Origin: an uncultured Pelagibacteraceae bacterium
GTDB lineage: Bacteria; Pseudomonadota; Alphaproteobacteria; Pelagibacterales; Pelagibacteraceae
Direction of reading: 5' to 3'
Length of the DNA: 64,000 bases
Assembly (NCBI GenBank): GCA_902567785.1
Contig: CACFOR010000001.1
Location: 62,001-126,000, forward strand
The position numbers were made by a program, and so were the translations under genes. This document shows, in pieces, positions 1-6,755 of this stretch. Every line of letters starts with the position of its first letter. The first letter of the stretch is position 1. The notes below the pieces were generated by a model, which made no database searches, was not told where the DNA came from, and saw only the letters and a list, made by a program, of their open reading frames with translations.

Positions 1-1124
1 CCATTATATGCAGGTGAATTTCTTCCTTTTTGCATACCTTCAATTATATTTAAATCTTCTTTTTGAACAATTTGCCAAAGTTTTAAATTTTGCTTTCTAA
101 GATTTTTAAACTTTTTTGAAAAAGCTGCTTCATTACCAACATAATATATCTCCATGTGTTCTATAGTTAATTCATGATTAATTGGTTCTAACCAAAAAGC
201 GTAATAATGATCTTTGTGAATAGCTAGCATTACATTTGGAAAAAGAGAAATATATTCTGCAATATTATTTTTTTCTCTTGGCCAGTTAGGGAAAGATGGA
301 AGCTTATTTTTACCTTTTAAACGTGGATTGTAAACAGTAGTTCCTTGACCCGAGAATCTGTTTGGCAGACCTTGGATATGATAATGATCACTAATTTTTG
401 AATAAGAATTTAATCCTGGATGTACCCATGGCAAATGATAACTCTCACAATAATTTTCAATTGCAAACTTCCAATTACATTTTACTTTCAATTGGAAGTA
501 ACCAAAATCTTTTGAGTGCCTGATTAATTTCTGGTCTTTTTCTGGCCAGAATTTTGACCAACGATCTTTTAAAGGTTTGATATATTTGTCAAATGTGATT
601 TCATTGTTAGAAATATTAACCATAATTAAATCTAGCCAAATATAAGAGCGAACTTCTTTAAGATTATTTAATGACTTATTAAAATTTTTTAATTCATGCT
701 TGTTCATTCCTCCTAGATGTGGGGTGGATACAAGTTTACCATCCAGATTATATGACCATGAATGGTAGGGACATCGTAATACATTTTTTAACTTACATTT
801 TTTTTGTAGAATTTTATAGCCTCTATGACTACAAACATTGTGATATACTTTAATTTTATTTTTATTAGTTCTTAATAAAATTAATGGTATCCCAAGTAGA
901 TCAAAAGGTTTTACATCACCAGGGTTAGGTATGGAACTTGCCACACCAACCACCACCCATTTTTCTTCAAATATTTTTTTTCTTTCTATTTTTGTATATT
1001 CTTGATTGTTGTAACATTCATTAGGCAAGCCATGAGCTTTTTCAATTGATTTATTTACAATATCTAGCTTTTTTTTGTCTATTATTTTATAAATATTTTG
1101 ATGGCCGTTAAGCTTATACTTCAT
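1..1124 (-). CDS. Rieske [2Fe-2S] ring-hydroxylating oxygenase alpha-subunit family protein (3' end truncated by window edge)
   Basis: Manual reverse-strand translation from ATG at 1124: MKYKLNGHQNIYKIIDKKKLDIVNKSIEKAHGLPNECYNNQEYTKIERKKIFEEKWVVVGVASS..., with Rieske motif C-S-H-R-G...C-P-Y-H-S-W. Absent from ORF track because it runs off the window. Confidence 0.88.
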   Translation of the reverse strand, partial: MKYKLNGHQNIYKIIDKKKLDIVNKSIEKAHGLPNECYNNQEYTKIERKKIFEEKWVVVGVASSIPNPGDVKPFDLLGIPLILLRTNKNKIKVYHNVCSHRGYKILQKKCKLKNVLRCPYHSWSYNLDGKLVSTPHLGGMNKHELKNFNKSLNNLKEVRSYIWLDLIMVNISNNEITFDKYIKPLKDRWSKFWPEKDQKLIRHSKDFGYFQLKVKCNWKFAIENYCESYHLPWVHPGLNSYSKISDHYHIQGLPNRFSGQGTTVYNPRLKGKNKLPSFPNWPREKNNIAEYISLFPNVMLAIHKDHYYAFWLEPINHELTIEHMEIYYVGNEAAFSKKFKNLRKQNLKLWQIVQKEDLNIIEGMQKGRNSPAYN

Positions 1125-1199
1125 ACAAAAATCCTAACATTTTTGTATAATTAGGCAATACATTACTCACCAAAAGAAAATTAATAAACTACGTTAAGC

Positions 1200-2264
1200 T
1201 TAGGCTTTGTCCTGATAGTCCTTTTGATGATTTGGAATATTTTTTCCTGTCCCAAACAACATATGATTAGTCATGTCTTCCCTGTATTTACTAGATGGCA
1301 CTGTTAATCCAACAGCTTCTGCTACTTGTCTAATTAACATTGGATTTGCTAAACAACATACCCCAAGATAATTTATACCAAGTTCAAAAGCTTCCTTTGC
1401 AAATTTACCAATCTCATATCTATTGCATTGCATAGGATCTAGGGCTGTAGGGAATGCCGTCTTGTAAGGACTATGGCATGTACAACCGTTATTATCTGGC
1501 AAATTAAAAAACGTAGGATGTTCTTCTGTAGTTCTTAGGTTAATAGGTAAGGCCGCTACATGACACTTTAAAGCTTTTCTTATTTCTTTTATATAAGGCA
1601 TCATTGTAGCTGGACCTCTAAAACAGTTCATTCCTACTACATCTCCTCCGCGTTGTTCTAGTTCTTTACAAGTATCTACTATTGAAACACCATCTCTCAT
1701 TATGTTTTGAGCCATGGGTGCAATAGTAATAACACATGGCAGACCAGTTTTTTTCATGACTTTTAAAGCTGTGTAAGCTTCTTCAGCGTAATAAAAAGTC
1801 TCTCCGATCAACATATCCGCTCCCTCATCAACAGCCCAACCAACCATTTCTGAAAACATTTTTTCAACTTCTTTATTTTTTGTTTTATCTTTATCATTCC
1901 AAATATTTGAATTAGAAATGTTTCCAGCCATAAGATTGGGTTCTTTTCCAATTGGATTATCTGCAACTTTTTTAGCAATTTTTAAAGCTGCTCTGTTAAG
2001 AGGTTCTAATAGTTCTTCCTTACCAATAACTTTCATCTTCTCTCGATGACCATTATACGTAAATGCTTGAACTATATCTGAGCCAGAATGTTGGAAATCT
2101 CTGTGAAGATTTTCTAAGGCTTCGGGATGTTCTAAAGAAACCATAGGAACGAATTCCCCTGATCTCATATAACCTCTTCTTTCTATTTCAAAAAGAAAAC
2201 CCTCAGCACAAATCACAGGTCCTGAATTTAATCTTTCAATTAAATTTCTTTTACTTTTAGTCAT
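1200..2264 (-). CDS. bhmT: Betaine-homocysteine / homocysteine S-methyltransferase
   Basis: ORF of 354 aa; homocysteine S-methyltransferase family features (GGDVVGMNCFRGP, LGVCCLANP); preceded by SAM riboswitches. Confidence 0.88.
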   Translation of the reverse strand: MTKSKRNLIERLNSGPVICAEGFLFEIERRGYMRSGEFVPMVSLEHPEALENLHRDFQHSGSDIVQAFTYNGHREKMKVIGKEELLEPLNRAALKIAKKVADNPIGKEPNLMAGNISNSNIWNDKDKTKNKEVEKMFSEMVGWAVDEGADMLIGETFYYAEEAYTALKVMKKTGLPCVITIAPMAQNIMRDGVSIVDTCKELEQRGGDVVGMNCFRGPATMMPYIKEIRKALKCHVAALPINLRTTEEHPTFFNLPDNNGCTCHSPYKTAFPTALDPMQCNRYEIGKFAKEAFELGINYLGVCCLANPMLIRQVAEAVGLTVPSSKYREDMTNHMLFGTGKNIPNHQKDYQDKA

Positions 2265-2267
2265 TTT

Positions 2268-2332
2268 GCTCTCCTTTTTAGTGCTTTGGCGAATGCCAGG
2301 TGCACAATTTGGTTAAATACCTGGTTTTAAAT
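2268..2332 (-). promoter_or_regulatory. SAM-V riboswitch aptamer, overlapping the bhmT Shine-Dalgarno region
   Basis: Reverse-strand RNA CCAGGUAUUUAACCAAAUUGUGCACCUGGCAUUCGCCAAAGCACUAAAAAGGAG-N6-AUG; pairing CCAGGU/ACCUGG plus pseudoknot-type sequence; immediately upstream of the bhmT SD/ATG. Confidence 0.82.
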
Positions 2333-2346
2333 TGAAATAGATTTCC

Positions 2347-2376
2347 AAAAAAAAACCACCGGCTAAAGCGGTGGCC
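2347..2376 (-). terminator. Intrinsic terminator between SAM-II and SAM-V aptamers
   Basis: Reverse strand GGCCACCGCUUUAGCCGGUGGUUUUUUUUU: GC-rich stem (CCACCG/CGGUGG) followed by a U run; its CGCUUUAGC is complementary to upstream GCUAAAGCG. Confidence 0.8.
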
Positions 2377-2383
2377 TTAAGAG

Positions 2384-2441
2384 TGTCGCTTTAGCTGGAT
2401 TTTTTAAGCGCCCGCAATCTGATTCAAATCAGCGCTAAGGG
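2384..2441 (-). promoter_or_regulatory. SAM-II riboswitch aptamer
   Basis: Reverse strand CCUUAGCGCUGAUUUGAAUCAGAUUGCGGGCGCUUAAAAAAUCCAGCUAAAGCG matches the SAM-II (metA-type) H-type pseudoknot layout (GAUUUGAAUC hairpin, GCGGGCGCU). Confidence 0.85.
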
Positions 2442-2443
2442 TT

Positions 2444-2473
2444 AATTTAACCACCTCATTAAATCTTTGTCAA
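2444..2473 (-). promoter_or_regulatory. Sigma70-like promoter for the bhmT leader
   Basis: Reverse strand TTGACA (2468-2473), 18-nt spacer, TAAATT (2444-2449), ending just before the SAM-II aptamer. Confidence 0.7.
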
Positions 2474-2522
2474 TTGAAAATCCTGGACATCCCCCAGGAT
2501 CCACTGATATATCCCGAAGATT

Positions 2523-3251
2523 ATGAATTTTTCTATAGAGATCACAATAAAAACAGACCTATTAAATTTGCCTAAAATTAAAGATGTTTATATTACTATG
2601 TTGCCGGGACATGACTATAAAGATGTTGTTAAAAAGGCCTCGGAATTAGTTAAAGCTGGTTTTAATCCCGTTCCTCATTTTCCTGCTCGTTCAATAAAGG
2701 ATAAATCTGATTTAAAAGACTATGTACTTAAATGTAAGGATGAGGGAGTTAATCAGGCACTTGTGATTGGGGGTAGTACGCAACCCATTGGAGATTTTCA
2801 TTGTTCATTACAATTATTAGAGACAGGACTATTTGATGGTTTTAAGATAGGAATTGCTGGACATCCAGACGGGTCCCCTGATATATCCGACAAAGATTTG
2901 GAAAAAGCTATGATTGATAAAAAACCTTTTGCAGACTATATCGTAACGCAATGGTTATTAGATTCAGATTCTATAACTAAGTTTATTTCTAAACAATCTT
3001 TACCAGTTCACGTGGGAATTACTGGGCCCTTAAATATAACCAGCTTATTAAAGTTTGCAAATATAGTAGGGGCAAAAAATTCTTTAAATTTTCTTAAATC
3101 TAATGTCACTAAAGCTGTGGATTTATTAAAACCAAGAGATCCAAATGATATTATTCAAAAACTCAAAGAATCGACAGAGAATTTTCATATCTATACTTTT
3201 GGAGGTCTAAAAGAAACTAACAAATGGTTAATGGAGAATAATTATGCCTAA
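2523..3251 (+). CDS. Methylenetetrahydrofolate reductase-like protein (short form)
   Basis: ORF of 242 aa; MTHFR-like TIM-barrel features (FNPVPHFPARSI, LVIGG, KIGIAGHPDG, HVGITGP). Confidence 0.75.
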   Translation: MNFSIEITIKTDLLNLPKIKDVYITMLPGHDYKDVVKKASELVKAGFNPVPHFPARSIKDKSDLKDYVLKCKDEGVNQALVIGGSTQPIGDFHCSLQLLETGLFDGFKIGIAGHPDGSPDISDKDLEKAMIDKKPFADYIVTQWLLDSDSITKFISKQSLPVHVGITGPLNITSLLKFANIVGAKNSLNFLKSNVTKAVDLLKPRDPNDIIQKLKESTENFHIYTFGGLKETNKWLMENNYA

Positions 3252-4668
3252 AAAGAGAAAAGCTAAAAAGAAAAAAGTTAAAAAAATTAAATCTGTTTCA
3301 TTTAAACCTGAAAAGATTAATTATGATAAAGTTAAGCACACTACATCTGTCGATCAATCAGATAGACATGTGCCCTATAATTTAAGACAAAGCGGTCCAA
3401 CAAAAGTTGAAATGTTAATTTCAACAAGAGTACGCAAATCACCTTATTGGCACCTTTCGATGAAAGCTGGATGCTGGAGAGCTACTGTTTATAATCGCGT
3501 TTATCATCCAAGAGGCTACGTAAGACCTGAAAAAGGTGGAGCAATGGTCGAGTATGCGGCAATTAAAAACCACGTAACAATGTGGAATGTTGCTGTGGAA
3601 AGGCAAATTCGTGTTAAAGGACCTGACGCTGAAAAATTTACAGATTATGTAATAACACGTGATGCGACTAAAATTTCAACAATGAGAGGTCGTTATGTTA
3701 TTCTTTGCAATAATAAGGGCGGAGTATTAAACGACCCAGTTTTATTAAGAGTAGCTGACGATGAGTTTTGGTTTAGTTTATCCGATTCTGATATTGGAAT
3801 GTACTTACAAGGTGTTAATGCTGATAAAAGATTCAATGTAGAAATAGATGAAATAGATGCATGTCCAGTACAAATACAAGGACCTAAATCAAAAGCATTA
3901 ATGAACGATTTAATTGGAGATCAAGTTGATTTAGATAATATGCCTTTTTATGGTTTAGCAGAAGCTAAAGTAGGAGGTAGAAGCTGCGTGATTTCTCAAT
4001 CAGGATTTTCAGGTGAAGCTGGATATGAAATTTATCTTCGTAATGCTACTTTATATGCAGAAGACATGTGGAATGCTGTTCTAAAAGCTGGAAAAAAACA
4101 TAAGTTAATGGTTATTGCTCCCGCGCACCATAGAAGAATCCAAGCAGGAATTTTGTCTTGGGGTCAAGATATGGATAATGAACACAATCCTTTTCAGTGT
4201 AACTTGGGTTATCAAGTTTCTCTGTCTGGTAAAGGTGAGTGGAATAAAAAAACAGATTATGTGGGAAAAGAAGCTTTAGAAAAAATGAAAGAGGAAATTA
4301 AACAAGGGAAAAATCCTTATAAACTTCAACTCGTAGGATTGGAACTAGGAGGAAAACCAATAGAAGAATATGCGCCAGACTTTTGGTTAATTTCTGATGC
4401 TAAAGGAGGCAAGCCAATAGGTTATATTACTTCTCCTTGGTATCACCCAGAAAAGAAAAAAAATATTGCAATGGGATATGTTCCATACGAAGGCCATATA
4501 AGTGCTAAAGGTTTTCCAATTGGAAATTTTGGTAAAAAATACAAAGTTCATTTACCAAAGAAATATTCTAAAAAACCAGTTAATGCTGTAGTTGTACCTA
4601 TACCTTTCACGCAGTCATTCAATGCAAATACTCGTGAAGCTGAGGTGTTGGCTACTTTAAATAAATAG
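3244..4668 (+). CDS. GcvT/DmdA-like tetrahydrofolate-dependent aminomethyltransferase/demethylase family protein with basic N-terminal extension
   Basis: ORF of 474 aa; DmdA/GcvT-like signatures (TRVRKSP, VKGPDAEKFTDYVITRD, WFSLSDSDIG, VQIQGPKSKALM, GYEIYLRN); starts inside the stop region of the upstream MTHFR-like gene. Confidence 0.8.
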   Translation: MPKKRKAKKKKVKKIKSVSFKPEKINYDKVKHTTSVDQSDRHVPYNLRQSGPTKVEMLISTRVRKSPYWHLSMKAGCWRATVYNRVYHPRGYVRPEKGGAMVEYAAIKNHVTMWNVAVERQIRVKGPDAEKFTDYVITRDATKISTMRGRYVILCNNKGGVLNDPVLLRVADDEFWFSLSDSDIGMYLQGVNADKRFNVEIDEIDACPVQIQGPKSKALMNDLIGDQVDLDNMPFYGLAEAKVGGRSCVISQSGFSGEAGYEIYLRNATLYAEDMWNAVLKAGKKHKLMVIAPAHHRRIQAGILSWGQDMDNEHNPFQCNLGYQVSLSGKGEWNKKTDYVGKEALEKMKEEIKQGKNPYKLQLVGLELGGKPIEEYAPDFWLISDAKGGKPIGYITSPWYHPEKKKNIAMGYVPYEGHISAKGFPIGNFGKKYKVHLPKKYSKKPVNAVVVPIPFTQSFNANTREAEVLATLNK

Positions 4669-5295
4669 TTAAATATTAAAGCTAGCTTTAATACCATCCA
4701 CAATAAATTGTGTTGCAAGGGCAGCAAGTATAAATGCCATTACTCTAGCTGTAGTATGTAAGAATTGTTTAGGTAAAAACTTTACAATATAACTTCCACC
4801 TATCATTAATATTAGGCTGACAATTAGAGCTGCTATTAAAGCAATTATAACTACCACATGAGATTCAGGAAAATTTGCATAGTTTCCCACTAAAAGAATT
4901 ATCGTGGCTAATGTAGCTGGGCCAGCAATAAAAGGTATAGCAATTGGAAAAACTACAATTTCATCATAGTTTTTCTCATCCAGTGCCTCCTCCACCTTTT
5001 TTTCTCTTCTTATTTTTCTTTTTTCAAAAAGAATATCGATTGCTATAAACATGAGGATAATTCCTCCTGCAATTTTTAAAGAGTCTAAGGTTACTCCTAA
5101 TGCTTCTAATAAATATCTTCCGATATAAGCAAAGGCAATTAAGATAAAGAAAGCTATTATTGTACTTTTTATTGCTATTTGAGTTCTTTTTTTAAATTTA
5201 GCATCCTCTGTAAGACTTAAAAAAAATGGTAAATTTCCTATAGTATCTATAGTTATAAAAAATAGTACGAAGGAATTTATAAATGTGTTAAGCAT
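4669..5295 (-). CDS. MarC family integral membrane protein
   Basis: ORF of 208 aa, six hydrophobic segments, MarC-like features (FFITIDTIGNLPFFLSLT, PIAIPFIAGPATLATIILL). Confidence 0.85.
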   Translation of the reverse strand: MLNTFINSFVLFFITIDTIGNLPFFLSLTEDAKFKKRTQIAIKSTIIAFFILIAFAYIGRYLLEALGVTLDSLKIAGGIILMFIAIDILFEKRKIRREKKVEEALDEKNYDEIVVFPIAIPFIAGPATLATIILLVGNYANFPESHVVVIIALIAALIVSLILMIGGSYIVKFLPKQFLHTTARVMAFILAALATQFIVDGIKASFNI

Positions 5296-5343
5296 GCCTT
5301 TATTTCATATATCTTCATGGCAATAATATGATATAGAGAAAAA

Positions 5344-5871
5344 ATGAATTCAGTTTTTGTAAACAGGATTATAAGAGCCTGCAAATTGGACACAACGCTC
5401 TACGAAGAAGTAGAAGCAGATAAATCAGCAACAACACAGGCGGCAATTGTGGTTGTGCTTTCAATAGTGGCTTTCGGAGCCGGAACTTTTTTTACTTATG
5501 GTTCTTTTAATGTTTTAATTCCTATTTTAGCAGCCTTAGCAGGTTGGTTTGTTACTTCTTTATTAATTTATTTTGTTGGGGCAAAACTTTTTCCAGACAA
5601 AAATACACAATCTAATCTAGGAGAATTGTTGAGAACTATTGGATTTTCTTATTCTCCTGGTTTAATTCGAATATTTGGATTTAATCAAGATTTATTAGTT
5701 ATAACTTTTATTGGATCAGGAATATGGTCAGTGATTGCGATGGTAATTGCAGTTAGGCAAGCTCTAGATTATCAAAGTACATGGCGAGCAGTTGGGGTAG
5801 TAGTTATTGTATCCTTATTTCAAGCATATGTTGCATTCAAATTAGGACTTATGCCTTCGGAAGATTTTTAA
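5344..5871 (+). CDS. Yip1-domain membrane protein
   Basis: ORF of 175 aa, multi-TM, Yip1-like C-terminal repeats. Confidence 0.65.
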   Translation: MNSVFVNRIIRACKLDTTLYEEVEADKSATTQAAIVVVLSIVAFGAGTFFTYGSFNVLIPILAALAGWFVTSLLIYFVGAKLFPDKNTQSNLGELLRTIGFSYSPGLIRIFGFNQDLLVITFIGSGIWSVIAMVIAVRQALDYQSTWRAVGVVVIVSLFQAYVAFKLGLMPSEDF

Positions 5872-5999
5872 ATCGGAAAAATAGTTTTTGAAGTATAACA
5901 AGAATCGCAAATTTTATATCCATGCTTAATTAAATTTTGAGTAACGCTTTCATCTTCTTTTTTACATTCTTCACAAACATTATCTAATTCTTTACTCAT
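5868..5999 (-). CDS. Small putative zinc-ribbon protein (43 aa), two CxxC motifs
   Basis: Manual translation MSKELDNVCEECKKEDESVTQNLIKHGYKICDSCYTSKTIFPI*; below the ORF-track length cutoff; tightly packed between neighbours. Confidence 0.55.
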   Translation of the reverse strand: MSKELDNVCEECKKEDESVTQNLIKHGYKICDSCYTSKTIFPI

Positions 6000-6457
6000 A
6001 TTATATCAGCTACGAATGTTGGGTCAGAAACTCCAGTAGTCATCCAGCAATTTTTAAACTTTCCTTCTTGTTCTACTTTTTCAATTTGCCAAATATAGTA
6101 ATATTTTTTTTTATCTTTAGATAAAACATATACTTTATATACAAATTTATTTGGATCTTCCTTTAAAATTTTTGTTTCACTATTTTTATGACTAATTAAA
6201 ATTTTATAACTATCGCTGTAAATCATCTTCTTAAATCTTTTTAGTGGACCTGTAGAAGCTTTATTAAATGGGTGAGCAAATTCCCAAGTTTGTTCAATAC
6301 CAGCATCTTTATATGGTGTGTTGTTATTTTTTAGTGAGTTCAATTGAATCATGAGTACTTCAAAAGGTTGAAGATTTGAGTTTGGTTTAATCAAATCAGC
6401 ATTGGAAATATTTGTAAAAACAAAAAAGATAAATATTAATTTAAATAGTATTTTCAT
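5996..6457 (-). CDS. Secreted/periplasmic DUF4864-like protein
   Basis: ORF of 153 aa with N-terminal signal peptide (MKILFKLIFIFFVFTNISNA); DUF4864-like body. Confidence 0.6.
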   Translation of the reverse strand: MKILFKLIFIFFVFTNISNADLIKPNSNLQPFEVLMIQLNSLKNNNTPYKDAGIEQTWEFAHPFNKASTGPLKRFKKMIYSDSYKILISHKNSETKILKEDPNKFVYKVYVLSKDKKKYYYIWQIEKVEQEGKFKNCWMTTGVSDPTFVADII

Positions 6458-6699
6458 TATTTGTTTTCAGCTGGCTTTAATTCTCCATCTTCATACTTTG
6501 CAGGCGAATATTCGGTATTTGGGTTAAAGCCTCCATAAAATCTCAAAAAGCCTAAAGCTATTATAAGTAGAATTAAGCTAGTTACGGATAATTTTGCTAT
6601 TGGAACTTTTTTATTTTCAAGTTTTTTAAGCCAAGAATAGAAAAAATATAGACCAAAAGGACCAACAATTGCCAATAAAAGTATAATTTTTTTAATCAT
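6457..6699 (-). CDS. Small two-TM membrane protein (DUF6111-like)
   Basis: ORF of 80 aa; overlaps start of downstream gene by 1 nt, same strand. Confidence 0.55.
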   Translation of the reverse strand: MIKKIILLLAIVGPFGLYFFYSWLKKLENKKVPIAKLSVTSLILLIIALGFLRFYGGFNPNTEYSPAKYEDGELKPAENK

Positions 6700-6755
6700 T
6701 TAAATCTAACTTGACCTATCATAAGGTTATATTTAGAAATTTACCTTATTTATTT

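Noticed and set aside
1130-1199. Possible ncRNA between Rieske and bhmT genes
   Set aside because: Short AT-rich spacer without convincing stem or terminator.
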